DNA of 64,000 nt from Synechococcus sp. AG-670-F04 (GTDB lineage Bacteria > Cyanobacteriota > Cyanobacteriia > PCC-6307 > Cyanobiaceae). A model generated the notes under the pieces. That model searched no databases, was not told the DNA's origin, and saw only the letters and a list, made by a program, of their open reading frames with translations. Where the stretch lies: the NCBI GenBank assembly GCA_003211515.1, contig QCSN01000002.1, positions 1 to 64,000 on the forward strand, written 5' to 3'. Positions 35,001 through 43,583 of the stretch are shown here, in pieces. Every line of letters starts with the position of its first letter. Position 1 is the stretch's first letter. The position numbers were made by a program, and so were the translations under genes.

Positions 35001-36093
35001 TGAAGATCAAGGCACGTGGCCAGAAACGATTGCCTGTGTGCTCTGGGGGACCGACAACATCAAGACCTACGGCGAATCCTTGGCTCAGATCCTCTGGTTC
35101 GTTGGTGTCAAGCCAATGCCGGATTCCGTGGGCCGCGTCAACAAGCTCGAGTTGATTTCCCTCGAAGAACTGGGCCGCCCTCGGATTGATGTGGTGGTGA
35201 ACTGCTCCGGTGTGTTCCGAGATCTGTTCATCAACCAGATGGCATTGATCGATCAGGCTGTGAAAATGGCGGCTGAAGCAGATGAGCCCTTAGACCAGAA
35301 CTTTGTTCGCAAGCATGCGCTGGAGCAAGCCGAGAAGGAAGGAACCAGCTTGCGCGATGCGGCCTGCAGGGTGTTTTCCAATGCCAGCGGAAGTTACAGC
35401 TCCAATGTGAATCTTGCAGTTGAGAACAGTACCTGGGAAGAGGAAGGAGAGCTGCAGGAAATGTATCTTTCCCGCAAGACATTCGCTTTCAATGCTGATA
35501 ATCCTGGCGAGATGAATCAGAAGCGAGATGTTTTTGAGTCAGTGATGAAGACTGCTGACGTAACATTCCAGAATCTTGATTCTGCGGAAATTTCCCTTAC
35601 CGACGTCAGCCATTATTTTGATTCTGACCCCACCAAGTTGATTAAAGAGCTCCGGGACGACGGCAAAGAGCCCACAAGCTTCATCGCAGATACCACAACT
35701 GCCAACGCACAGGTACGAACTCTCAATGAAACAATCCGCCTCGATTCACGCACCAAGCTGCTGAATCCCAAGTGGTACGAGGGAATGCTTGATTCCGGTT
35801 ACGAGGGTGTGCGTGAAGTGGCCAAGCGTTTGAATTTTACTCTTGGATGGAGTGCAACAAGTGGTGCAGTGGATAATTTCGTTTACGAAGAGGCCAATGA
35901 AACATTCATTAACGATCCTGAGATGAGGAAGCGTTTGTTGGAGCTTAATCCTCATAGTTTCCGACGCATTGTTTCTACTCTGCTGGAGGTAAATGGTCGC
36001 GGTTATTGGGAAACATCCGACGAGAATATCCAGCAGCTACAGGAGCTCTATCAGGAGGTTGAGGACAGGATCGAAGGAGTTGCCGCCGATTGA
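32083..36093 (+). CDS. chlH: Magnesium chelatase subunit H
   Basis: ChlH is the porphyrin-binding subunit of Mg-chelatase and, with ChlI and ChlD, inserts Mg2+ into protoporphyrin IX at the start of the chlorophyll branch. The 1336 aa length is normal. Recognisable blocks include [20 protein letters not shown] (N-terminal domain), the CobN/ChlH core with [19 protein letters not shown] and [20 protein letters not shown], and the C-terminal [19 protein letters not shown]. The ATG used is preceded by GAGAG; a second ATG (MKAVYVV) lies 69 bases later and could be the true start. A large minus-strand ORF inside is an artefact. Confidence 0.97.
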   Translation: MFTQVRSADRRVAPADGQNHPSVMKAVYVVLEPQYQNALTQAANALNAAGGDLGIQLSGYLIEELRDDQNYADFCADVAEADVFIASLIFIEDLAQKVVEAVTPHRDRLKAAVVFPSMPEVMRLNKLGSFSMAQLGQSKSAIAGFMKKRKEAGGAGFQDAMLKLLNTLPTVLKYLPVEKAQDARSFMLSFQYWLGGTPDNLRNFLLMLADKYVFPVTDGEERPLMDVAEPEVFPDLGIWHPLAPSMFEDLKEYLNWTSSRTDLSEKARQGPVIGLVLQRSHIVTGDDAHYVATIQELEYRGARVIPIFCGGLDFSKPVNAFFYDPLNPEQPHVDGIVSLTGFALVGGPARQDHPKAVESLKKLNRPYMVALPLVFQTTQEWEDSDLGLHPVQVALQIAIPELDGAIEPIVLSGRDDATGKAHTLQDRVDAIAERAIRWSSLRIKPRVDKKLAITVFSFPPDKGNVGTAAYLDVFGSIHRVMEEMKAKGYDIQNLPKTPKALMEAVINDPEALEGAPELSIAHRMSVEEYERLTPYSERLEENWGKPPGNLNSDGQNLLIFGRHFGNVFVGVQPTFGYEGDPMRLLYSRSASPHHGFAAYYTYLQKIWGADAVLHFGTHGSLEFMPGKQMGMSETCYPDSLIGALPNLYYYAANNPSEATIAKRRGYASTISYLTPPAENAGLYKGLKELGELVGSYQQLREGGRGIQIVNTIVETARQCNLDKDVELPEGDSSSLELEGRDALIGAVYRQLMEIESRLLPCGLHTIGKPPTAEEAIATLVNIAALEREEDGLRSLPGLLAEATGRTIDDVYKGNDDGVLADVELNRTITETSRAAIGAMVRSLTGRDGRVSMRNSFGWFFDFLARFGFKLPSPWLRACCSAGFIQIDSTELDKLFTYLRFCLEQVCADMEMESLLKALDGEYVLPGPGGDPIRNPGVLPSGKNIHALDPQAIPTRAAVAAAKGVVDKLIERQREDQGTWPETIACVLWGTDNIKTYGESLAQILWFVGVKPMPDSVGRVNKLELISLEELGRPRIDVVVNCSGVFRDLFINQMALIDQAVKMAAEADEPLDQNFVRKHALEQAEKEGTSLRDAACRVFSNASGSYSSNVNLAVENSTWEEEGELQEMYLSRKTFAFNADNPGEMNQKRDVFESVMKTADVTFQNLDSAEISLTDVSHYFDSDPTKLIKELRDDGKEPTSFIADTTTANAQVRTLNETIRLDSRTKLLNPKWYEGMLDSGYEGVREVAKRLNFTLGWSATSGAVDNFVYEEANETFINDPEMRKRLLELNPHSFRRIVSTLLEVNGRGYWETSDENIQQLQELYQEVEDRIEGVAAD

Positions 36094-36103
36094 ACTTTCG
36101 ATT

Positions 36104-36129
36104 AAAAGCGGGCTTCAGAGCCAGCTTTT
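36104..36129 (+). terminator. Probable chlH terminator
   Basis: AAAGC-GGGCT, a short loop and AGCCA-GCTTTT form a nearly continuous stem with a bulge, starting about 10 bases after the chlH stop. Confidence 0.6.
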
Positions 36130-36491
36130 CTGATTCTAATATTGATGTTAATCTCGTATTTTTATCTTGATTTCATTTTATCTAATTTATATGAATGCAT
36201 CCGCTGCTTCAGTTGATTGTCCTGGACTGAGAAAAGCTTAAAACTTGTTCTTTCGATGGACGTTAGTTTTAATCTTCCCGTTTTCGCTTTGGATCGGCTG
36301 AGAATTGCGGCTTTACGCTTGCTTTGATGGAGAGGCTCTTTGATGTAGGTGTCAGGAGTAGCGTAAAGATGCTCCGGTTTGATCGCAACTGGATTTGAAA
36401 ATCTGATTGCTCCGTGGTTTTGATTCGATGGGACAATGATATTTAAGACAATGATTTAATTATTGGGATTGGTCTTGGAAGCACCTTGAAC
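36130..36491. other. AT-rich intergenic region, no gene recognised
   Basis: Dense stops in all frames and no RNA-like structure that I can support. It separates the convergent chlH and glycosyltransferase genes. Confidence 0.55.
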
Positions 36492-37484
36492 TCATGATTC
36501 GACACTTTTGAAATGACCAGCCATGGCTTCTTCGCTAATTGTTTGTCTGACGAAGTTCACCCCGGCCCAGTCTTGAAAAGCTTCGAGGCTCCGCTGACAG
36601 CCAAGGCCGTAATTGTTCAGATCGTCAACATCATCGGTTGAGGGTTTCAAGGATGCAGGGGCTTGATTCATGCTCCCTAGCAAGGTGTGCACTCGCACCA
36701 GAGAACGACGATTCAACTGGAACCAGTCACTGTGGTCTGCCCAATGCGTTGTCGATCGATCACCATTGGCGGCCAACGATTTGTAAAGGTGAAACACCAA
36801 CAATTGGTGAGGGCAATAGATGTTGAAACCATGGGTCCACAACCGAACGGACATCGAGATTTCTTCACCGTAAAAATATAGTTTTGGGTCGTAAGGAACC
36901 CTCGCAACAATCTCTCCTGGGCCGAACTGAAAACCGCCGGCAACGCAGGCGCTGACGATGGGTTTATGAGGTTGCTGCTCAGGCAAGCGGTAGCGGCTGA
37001 TCCCCTGGAATTTGAGGATGCCGTAGTCATCGAATCGCTGCGCTCCCATCACGGGCAATGAATCGAGTTGCAGCTGGCGGGGCAGGCGAAAACCATTCGG
37101 GTAGACGCTGAGCACGGCCGATGGATCCCTGCACTCGGCCCAGGTCTGCAATAACAGCACATCCCAGTTCGGAATAGCCCGCATGTGGCTGTCGATCTGG
37201 AGCAGAAATGCTTCCCCTTGGAACAACTTTTGCGCCTGATGTCGCGCCCAGCAGGCTCCCTGACTGTCAGCCGCGCGGAAGCGGATGATCGAAAGATAAG
37301 GGTGTTTGGGAAACGATGTCTCTCCCCATTCGGTCGGGTCACAGTCCTCAAGCTGCAGACAGATCCCGATATGAAGCCGTTCTGGGTGAGCGGCCTGGTG
37401 GATCAGGTCGATCAGTGTGGCTGGAAGGTCCGGGTCTCGATAAGCCGCGATCTGGATGAAAATCGTGCTTTTTGAGTCGGGCAT
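36492..37484 (-). CDS. Glycosyltransferase of the GlcNAc (GT60-like) family
   Basis: The N-terminus STIFIQIAAYRDPDLPATL and HIGICLQ are the entry block of the GlcNAc-transferase family that includes the eukaryotic Skp1 enzyme. GEAFLLQIDSHMRAIPNWDV carries the metal-binding DxH element used in place of DxD. ACVAGGFQFGPGEIVARVPY and LYFYGEEISMSVRLWTHGF are further family blocks. From MPDSKSTIF the length is 330 aa. Acceptor and donor in cyanobacteria are unknown. It lies 20 bases after the folP gene in the same direction. Confidence 0.8.
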   Translation of the reverse strand: MPDSKSTIFIQIAAYRDPDLPATLIDLIHQAAHPERLHIGICLQLEDCDPTEWGETSFPKHPYLSIIRFRAADSQGACWARHQAQKLFQGEAFLLQIDSHMRAIPNWDVLLLQTWAECRDPSAVLSVYPNGFRLPRQLQLDSLPVMGAQRFDDYGILKFQGISRYRLPEQQPHKPIVSACVAGGFQFGPGEIVARVPYDPKLYFYGEEISMSVRLWTHGFNIYCPHQLLVFHLYKSLAANGDRSTTHWADHSDWFQLNRRSLVRVHTLLGSMNQAPASLKPSTDDVDDLNNYGLGCQRSLEAFQDWAGVNFVRQTISEEAMAGHFKSVES

Positions 37485-37504
37485 GACGACAGCCTGCTTC
37501 TGCC

Positions 37505-38350
37505 TCACCAGAGTGTGGAGGCCATCGTCAGCGTCTGGGCCATTGGCCCGACATCGTGAACCCGCACGATGGCCACACCGGCTTGTGCGCAACGACAGGC
37601 GACCGCTGCAGTTCCCCAGATGCGTGCTCGAGGGCGGGGTTCATCCAGCACGGCTCCAATAAATCGCTTGCGGGACGGGCCGACCAAGAGCGGAAACGGT
37701 TCCGAGCAGAGAATGTCTAGACCTTTCAGCAACAACAGGTTCTGGGCGTGTGTCTTGGCAAAGCCCAGGCCTGGATCCCAAATGATTTGCTCAGCCTTCA
37801 CACCAGCGGCCAGGGCCGCTTCAGTGCGTTCGATCAGCCCATTGCGAACATCCTCCACAACGTCGCCGTAGTCGGTGAGCTGATCCATTGAGCGGCTGTC
37901 GCCCCGGCTGTGCATCAACACCACCGGACAACCCGCAGCACCTACCGCGCGAAGGAGGTTGGGGTCGCGGCGCCCACCGCTGACGTCATTCACCCAGTTC
38001 ACGCCGGCATCGAGCGCAGCCTCCGCCACTGGTGCCAGAAAGGTGTCAACGGAGAGGAGTGCTGCAGGGAATCGCTTGCGGATTTCCCGGACAACCGGAA
38101 GCAATCGGCGCAGTTCCTCTTCCGCGCCAACGTCCTCTGCACCAGGACGGGTGCTCTGTGCTCCGAGATCCAAAACATCTGCACCCTGCTGCAGTTGTTG
38201 CGCTGCTTCAGCCACAGCGTGCTCTGTCTTCAGGAAACGTCCACCATCACTGAAGGAATCCGGGGTGATGTTGATCACCCCCATCACCGCGGTGCGCTGC
38301 CGCCAAGCCGTTGGCCAGCTCAAGGGCTCAGCTGTCTTGATAGTTGGCAA
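37505..38350 (-). CDS. folP: Dihydropteroate synthase
   Basis: DHPS joins pterin pyrophosphate and p-aminobenzoate in folate synthesis. [19 protein letters not shown] and [20 protein letters not shown] are the two signature blocks; [42 protein letters not shown] and [12 protein letters not shown] follow. The start is unclear: the first ATG would overlap tpiA by over 80 bases, so I use a TTG giving 281 aa and a short overlap with the tpiA stop. Either way it is coupled to tpiA. Confidence 0.94.
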   Translation of the reverse strand: MPTIKTAEPLSWPTAWRQRTAVMGVINITPDSFSDGGRFLKTEHAVAEAAQQLQQGADVLDLGAQSTRPGAEDVGAEEELRRLLPVVREIRKRFPAALLSVDTFLAPVAEAALDAGVNWVNDVSGGRRDPNLLRAVGAAGCPVVLMHSRGDSRSMDQLTDYGDVVEDVRNGLIERTEAALAAGVKAEQIIWDPGLGFAKTHAQNLLLLKGLDILCSEPFPLLVGPSRKRFIGAVLDEPRPRARIWGTAAVACRCAQAGVAIVRVHDVGPMAQTLTMASTLW

Positions 38351-39059
38351 TCCGGGCGAATCCCTCAGGCTTGAGGGATGCGCCGCCAACCAGCACTCCG
38401 TCAATGTCACTCATCGACATCAGCTCATCAATGTTTTCCGGTTTGACGGAGCCCCCGTACTGCACAACCAAATCCGTCGCTCCGACCCAGCTGCGGATCA
38501 GACCGCAGATCCGGTTCGCTTCCGGTGATTCACAGGTTTTTCCGGTGCCGATTGCCCAGATCGGTTCATAGGCCACAACGAGGTTGTTCGGGTCCAGCCC
38601 CTCCAGCCCCTGTTCGATCTGACGACGGATCACCCGTTCCGCTTCGCCGCGTTCCCGCTGTTCATCACTCTCACCGACACAGACGATGGGAATCAGGCCG
38701 TGGGACTGGGCTGCGCGCGCCCTGTGGTTGATCTGTTCGTCACTTTCCGAGAAATATTTCCGGGGTTCGCTGTGGCCGACGATCGAATACCGAACTTTGT
38801 GTTCCAGAAGCATCTCGGCGGAAATCTCCGCTGTGAATGCCCCCTTGGGTTGCCAGTGCACGTTCTGACTGGAGATCTCAACACAGCTCCCGGCAGCCAA
38901 CTCCGCCATGGTGGACACCGCGGTGAAAGGGGGAGCCAGCACCACAGTCCTGTCATCAGGAAGATCGGTGATGAGCGGCAGGAAGGCAGCCATGAAGTCC
39001 CGCGCCTGCGCACAGGTCATGTGCATCTTCCAATTGCCGGCGATCACCCGTTTGCGCAC
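38328..39059 (-). CDS. tpiA: Triosephosphate isomerase
   Basis: TPI interconverts dihydroxyacetone phosphate and glyceraldehyde 3-phosphate in the Calvin cycle and glycolysis. [10 protein letters not shown] gives the catalytic Lys, [13 protein letters not shown] the catalytic His, [14 protein letters not shown] the catalytic Glu and loop 6, and [10 protein letters not shown] the phosphate site. A GTG start with a GAGG ribosome site gives 243 aa; the longer ATG frame adds 26 unrelated residues. Confidence 0.96.
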   Translation of the reverse strand: MRKRVIAGNWKMHMTCAQARDFMAAFLPLITDLPDDRTVVLAPPFTAVSTMAELAAGSCVEISSQNVHWQPKGAFTAEISAEMLLEHKVRYSIVGHSEPRKYFSESDEQINHRARAAQSHGLIPIVCVGESDEQRERGEAERVIRRQIEQGLEGLDPNNLVVAYEPIWAIGTGKTCESPEANRICGLIRSWVGATDLVVQYGGSVKPENIDELMSMSDIDGVLVGGASLKPEGFARIANYQDS

Positions 39060-39090
39060 GCCCTGATCCTCATCGGAACTGCGGGCCAAC

Positions 39091-39288
39091 CTAGGGCTTG
39101 GTCGTTGGGTTTTCTTCCACAATGGCTTGCTCTCCACCCAGATTCACTTGATCGCCTGGATTTAGCTGACGGCCACGTCGGGTTTCCACCGCACCGTTCA
39201 CGGTCACAGCTCCCGCCTGGATGTGGTGTTTGGCTTCACCACCGGTTGCGACCCAACCCACCCATTTCAGGAACTGATCGAGCTTCAT
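39091..39288 (-). CDS. S4-domain RNA-binding protein, 65 aa
   Basis: Almost the whole protein is one S4 domain: [20 protein letters not shown], then [20 protein letters not shown] and a GDQV strand. Such single-domain S4 proteins bind structured RNA, often rRNA or stalled ribosomes. It is upstream of tpiA on the same strand, with about 30 bases between them, and divergent from the ABC exporter. Confidence 0.85.
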   Translation of the reverse strand: MKLDQFLKWVGWVATGGEAKHHIQAGAVTVNGAVETRRGRQLNPGDQVNLGGEQAIVEENPTTKP

Positions 39289-39327
39289 CAGTCAGGGGCG
39301 CCAGAACAACATTGATACTGTGCCGCC

Positions 39328-41073
39328 ATGTTGAAACCCTCTCAGGCCGGGTTCAGGCGGTTGTTGCCGCTTCTGCGACCCCACTTGCGTCAGCTGATCG
39401 CTGGGTTCGCCTGCATGCTCGTGTACGTGAGCAGTTTCTTGCTGCTGCTCAATCTGGCCGGGGATCTGTTCCCATCGCTGAGCTCCCGTGATCTGCCCCG
39501 GGTGATCAACTTGATTCTGCAGGGGGTGGCGATTTTTGCCGTTCAGAAGCTGGCTCAGTTCGGGATGGACTCGCTGCTTGCAGGTCCTGCGCTTCTTGTG
39601 AGCCAACAACTGCGCAGTGATCTGTTTCGCCGATTGCAGACCGTGGAGCTCGGTGCTCTGGAAAAGCTGTCAGCAGGGGACCTCACCTACAGGCTCACGG
39701 AGGATGCCGATCGTGTGAGCGAGGTGCTTTACAAGTCCATCCATGACACAGTCCCCAGCGCTCTGCAGTTGATCGCAGTACTGGGGTACATGCTCTGGCT
39801 GGATTGGAAGCTGACAGGAGCCATCGTCCTGCTGGCACCAGTGATCGTCTGGTTGATCAGCCTGTTCGGGGCCCGGGTGATGGCGGCGACCGAACGGAGT
39901 CAGAAAAAAGTGAGTGAACTGGCCGGTTTGCTGGGCGAAGCGATCGATGGTTTGCCGCTGGTGCGTGCTTTTGCTGCCGAGCCCTGGTTGCAGCAGCGTT
40001 TTGAGTCGGAAATCGATCAACATCGTCGCGCCCGTCATCGCACCTACAGCCTGGTTGCGCTGCAACATCCCGTCGTCGGGATGATTGAAGTGGTTGGGTT
40101 GTTTTCTGTGCTCGGCCTTGCGGCCTGGCGAATTCAGAGTGGGGATCTCTCGATTGCCGGGTTGAGCAGCTACCTGACCGGACTGGTCGTGCTGATTGAT
40201 CCGATCGCGCATGTCACCAACAACTTCAATGAATTTCAGCAGGGGCAGGCTTCGCTTCGTCGTCTCCGCCAGATTGAAAGAGAGCCCCAGGAACCAGCGG
40301 ACCCTTCGGATGCTGTTCCTCTGGGAGCGCTTCGCGGTGATTTGAAGCTGGAGAACGTCGTGTTCAGTTACACCGCCAACGAACCCGTTCTGCATGGGAT
40401 CGATCTCGAGATCCGCGCTGGTCAGGTGGTGGCATTGGTTGGTCCCTCCGGTGCTGGCAAGAGCACGTTGTTCTCATTGCTGCTGCGGTTCAACACCTGT
40501 CAGTCCGGGCAGATCTTGCTGGATGGCCATGATCTAAGTCGGCTTCGTGCCCGTGAGTTGCGACGTCAGGTCGCGCTGGTTCCCCAGCGCACCACTGTGT
40601 TTTCTGGAAGTATCGCCGAGGCGATTCGTTTCGGGCGCTCTGCCAGCGATGCCGAGGTGATCGAGGCGGCCAGACTCGCGAATGCTGACGCCTTCATCCG
40701 CTCCTTCCCGAGGGGGTACGACACGCTCCTGGAGGAGCGTGGTTCCAATGTTTCGGGTGGCCAACTGCAGCGCATCGCGATTGCCCGTGCTGTGCTGGGC
40801 AATCCTGCGCTCCTTCTGCTGGATGAAGCCACTAGTGCGTTGGATGCGGAGGCGGAAGCAGCGGTGCAGGTCGGGTTGCGACGGGCCATGGCCGACCGAA
40901 CGGTTCTTGTGATTGCCCATCGCCTCGCAACAGTGCAAGAGGCCGATCAAATTGTCGTGCTTGAGAAGGGGTCCATCGTTGATCGCGGCAGTCACGACCA
41001 GCTGATGCATCAAGGGGGACGCTACCGGGAGCTGTGCGAACGCCAGTTCATCCGCGATCTGCAGAATCGCTGA
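39328..41073 (+). CDS. ABC exporter, fused membrane and ATPase domains
   Basis: An MsbA/ABCB-type half-transporter of 581 aa. The N-terminal ~300 residues have about six membrane helices. The ATPase domain has Walker A VGPSGAGKSTLF, signature NVSGGQLQRIAIARA, Walker B ALLLLDEATSALD and the H-loop IAHRLATV. It should work as a homodimer exporting lipid or hydrophobic compounds. The substrate is not evident. No linked adaptor or outer-membrane gene is seen. Confidence 0.93.
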   Translation: MLKPSQAGFRRLLPLLRPHLRQLIAGFACMLVYVSSFLLLLNLAGDLFPSLSSRDLPRVINLILQGVAIFAVQKLAQFGMDSLLAGPALLVSQQLRSDLFRRLQTVELGALEKLSAGDLTYRLTEDADRVSEVLYKSIHDTVPSALQLIAVLGYMLWLDWKLTGAIVLLAPVIVWLISLFGARVMAATERSQKKVSELAGLLGEAIDGLPLVRAFAAEPWLQQRFESEIDQHRRARHRTYSLVALQHPVVGMIEVVGLFSVLGLAAWRIQSGDLSIAGLSSYLTGLVVLIDPIAHVTNNFNEFQQGQASLRRLRQIEREPQEPADPSDAVPLGALRGDLKLENVVFSYTANEPVLHGIDLEIRAGQVVALVGPSGAGKSTLFSLLLRFNTCQSGQILLDGHDLSRLRARELRRQVALVPQRTTVFSGSIAEAIRFGRSASDAEVIEAARLANADAFIRSFPRGYDTLLEERGSNVSGGQLQRIAIARAVLGNPALLLLDEATSALDAEAEAAVQVGLRRAMADRTVLVIAHRLATVQEADQIVVLEKGSIVDRGSHDQLMHQGGRYRELCERQFIRDLQNR

Positions 41074-41122
41074 ACACCACTAAAGTTCTAGCGCCGGTCC
41101 AGACTATTCCCGGCATCGATCG

Positions 41123-41362
41123 ATGACTGACTCCGCAGCGAACAACCCCAATCCAGTGCTCACGTTTGAGGGCAAGCGCTACGACCTCAACACACTCCCT
41201 GATGAGCTCAAGGAACTGGTCCGGGGGATGCAGGTGGCAGATGCGCAGCTGCGCATGCATGAAGACACCCTCAAGGTCCTGGCTGTCGGCCGTCAGAGCA
41301 TGGCGATGCAATTGAACGAGAAACTCAAGGATGTGACCCCATTGCCTGGTGGTGAAGACTGA
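41123..41362 (+). CDS. DUF6447-like small protein, 79 aa
   Basis: The text LTFEGKRYDLNTLPDELKEL, then LVRGMQVADAQLRMHEDTLK and VLAVGRQSMAMQLNEKL is the pattern of small bacterial proteins grouped as DUF6447, with a strand-turn followed by a long helix. It follows the ABC exporter by 49 bases. A strong terminator closes it. Function unknown. Confidence 0.75.
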   Translation: MTDSAANNPNPVLTFEGKRYDLNTLPDELKELVRGMQVADAQLRMHEDTLKVLAVGRQSMAMQLNEKLKDVTPLPGGED

Positions 41363-41403
41363 AATCTGAAGCTGGATAAAACCGCTTCAACATCGGCTTA
41401 AAG

Positions 41404-41428
41404 AAAGGGGGCTAAGTGCCCCCTTTTT
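41404..41428. terminator. Bidirectional intrinsic terminator
   Basis: AAAGGGGGC, a 5-base loop and GCCCCCTTT form a strong stem with T-runs on both strands, serving the small plus-strand gene and the convergent symporter gene. Confidence 0.88.
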
Positions 41429-41459
41429 GATGATCTTTTTCAACGCTTCGTTGAGTGGA

Positions 41460-42812
41460 TCACTCGCCGAATTTGTAATCCCGGGTGAGTTGGAACACGG
41501 TTCCAGACAACAGCAGCAGTGCGACCAGATTGGGCAGAGCCATCAGGCCGTTCAGGGTGTCGGCAATCGACCAGACAACACCGCGATCCCCCGCAACAGC
41601 ACCGATCACGACGACGGCGACCCAGACCAGCCGGAAGGGAAGCACTGCCTTTTCTCCAAACAGATAGGTGGTGCAACGCTCTCCATAGAAGCTCCAGCCA
41701 AGAATTGTGGTGAAGGCAAACACCACAAGTCCGAGGGTGACAACAAATCCGCTACCGGAGATTCCAGCATTGAAAGCGGCGATCGAGAGGTCAGAACCGC
41801 TGAGTTTGTCCCCGGCCTCATTGAGGAACAGGTTGGCTTTTGTGGTGATGATCACAAGAGCCGTCATCGTGCAGATGATCAGGGTGTCGATGAAGGTGCC
41901 AAGCATCGCCACTGTGCCTTGGCGGACGGGGTCATCGGTTTTGGCCGCTGCATGAGCGATCGGAGCACTGCCGAGTCCGGCTTCATTCGAGAAGATCCCG
42001 CGTTTAAAGCCCATCAGCACAACCTGTCCAAGGGCGCCACCTGCAGCAGCCTTCCCGGAGAGGGCATTGGAAAAGATTGTGGCGAACGCTTCGGGGACAG
42101 AACCGATGTTTAGGAGCAGGACGAGCAGGCAGGCCGCTACATATAGAACTGACATCAGCGGGACGATGGCCGAGGCCGCTTGTGCGATTCGGCGAATACC
42201 GCCGATCACAACGGCGAAGACAAGGGCCGCCAGGACCACCCCAGTCACGAGTTTTGGCACTCCGACAAGGCTCAGCGCCGAGGAGACCTCAAAGGCCTGA
42301 ACGCCGTTCCCGATCCCAAACCCGGCCAGCATTCCGAACAGGGCAAAGAACCCTGCCATCCAGCTCCATCCGCTGCCAAGGCCATTACGGATGTAATACA
42401 TCGGACCGCCGACATGGTTGCCCTCGGCATCTGTTTGGCGGAACTGAACTGCAAGCACGGCTTCGGCGTACTTTGTCGCAATCCCGAAGATGGCGATCAC
42501 CCACATCCAGAAAACAGCACCTGGACCACCGACGGCGATCGCGCCGGCAACTCCGGCGATGTTTCCGGTGCCGATCGTCGCCGAGAGCGATGTCATCAAC
42601 GCCTGGAAGGGAGTGATCTCACCGTCGTTCCCAGCCTCGCTGGGCCTGAACATCATTGAGACGCCATACCCCAGGCGCTGCAGGGGCATGAACCGCAAGC
42701 CGATCATCAAAACGATGCCGGTGATGGCGATCAAAATGACAGTGGGCCAACCCCAGACAACGCTGTTGATTGGCCCATTGACCGCTTTGATGGCCTGTTC
42801 CAGACCGTCCAT
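41460..42812 (-). CDS. Alanine/glycine:cation symporter, AGCS family
   Basis: The 450 aa protein has about 11 membrane segments and the AGCS motifs ALMTSLSATIGTGNIAGVAG and GAVFWMWVIAIFGIATKYAE, plus MGFKRGIFSNEAGLGSAPIA in the second half. It takes up alanine or glycine with Na+ by family knowledge; Na+ coupling suits a marine cell. The chosen ATG gives MDGLEQAIKAVNGP. It lies 56 bases after the DUF3386 gene. Confidence 0.94.
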   Translation of the reverse strand: MDGLEQAIKAVNGPINSVVWGWPTVILIAITGIVLMIGLRFMPLQRLGYGVSMMFRPSEAGNDGEITPFQALMTSLSATIGTGNIAGVAGAIAVGGPGAVFWMWVIAIFGIATKYAEAVLAVQFRQTDAEGNHVGGPMYYIRNGLGSGWSWMAGFFALFGMLAGFGIGNGVQAFEVSSALSLVGVPKLVTGVVLAALVFAVVIGGIRRIAQAASAIVPLMSVLYVAACLLVLLLNIGSVPEAFATIFSNALSGKAAAGGALGQVVLMGFKRGIFSNEAGLGSAPIAHAAAKTDDPVRQGTVAMLGTFIDTLIICTMTALVIITTKANLFLNEAGDKLSGSDLSIAAFNAGISGSGFVVTLGLVVFAFTTILGWSFYGERCTTYLFGEKAVLPFRLVWVAVVVIGAVAGDRGVVWSIADTLNGLMALPNLVALLLLSGTVFQLTRDYKFGE

Positions 42813-42868
42813 CCTTGAAGCGCAACTTGCGCGGATGGTCTCACAGCTGGCAGGCGCCGGCAATCATC

Positions 42869-43546
42869 TCAAAGCGCTTCGAGATCTTCGAAGCGGAAGG
42901 TCTGGGAGCCGGCGGGTGTGTCGCCGTGGGCTTCGGTGGCGATCACCCGTTCTGATAGAACCCAGGGTCCCTCTCCTGGCAGGGGAGTGAAGGTGTCCTT
43001 GAAGCTGCTGCGTCCACCGCGCGCGTCTCCCGTGGCTGGGTCGGCGTATTGACTCGTGTAGGTGTGGCTCAGGTAGCCAGCCCCCGTGTCAGTCACCTCA
43101 GTGGTGTAGATGGTGACGACGGTGCCGTGGATGTGGCGGTGAACCATCGTGACGACATCGTCCTTGATGCGGTAGCGATCCCCTTCGCCTTTTCCGCCGA
43201 TGATCACTTCGGTTCCCACCGCATCTGTCTCGCCAGCGGTGAACGTGTTCGAGCCATGGGTCTGTTCGAAGCTGCGGCGAACACGGTGAATCGCCACCTC
43301 CCAAAGTTGTGAATTCATCGCCTTCAACACGTCGGGATCGTCGATGCCCTCAACGCTTGCTTTCAGATCAGCTCCAACCTGAAAACGGCCCTCCACTCGA
43401 CGATCATCCTGTTCCCAGATGCAACGGCCCGTGTAGCCACCAAAACCGGGAGCCCATGTGTAGCGGTTCTCGTAGGCACGCCGGAAGGAATCCCTGCAAT
43501 CGCTGCCGGGCTTTGCCGCGTTGGAAGGGGAGGCTGAAACGGTCAC
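42869..43546 (-). CDS. DUF3386 family protein
   Basis: The 225 aa protein begins with the family block FRRAYENRYTWAPGFGGYTG and has the beta-strand pattern DRRVEGRFQVG and YLSHTYTSQYADPATGD of DUF3386, which is found in cyanobacteria and plastids. It is soluble with no signal peptide. Function is unknown. Confidence 0.85.
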   Translation of the reverse strand: MTVSASPSNAAKPGSDCRDSFRRAYENRYTWAPGFGGYTGRCIWEQDDRRVEGRFQVGADLKASVEGIDDPDVLKAMNSQLWEVAIHRVRRSFEQTHGSNTFTAGETDAVGTEVIIGGKGEGDRYRIKDDVVTMVHRHIHGTVVTIYTTEVTDTGAGYLSHTYTSQYADPATGDARGGRSSFKDTFTPLPGEGPWVLSERVIATEAHGDTPAGSQTFRFEDLEAL

Positions 43547-43583
43547 AGCGGGACAGCACAGGAAAGGCTTTCAACCCTACCGA

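Noticed and set aside
34048..35010. 320-codon minus-strand ORF inside chlH
   Set aside because: It lies wholly within a certain gene and its translation has no domain pattern.
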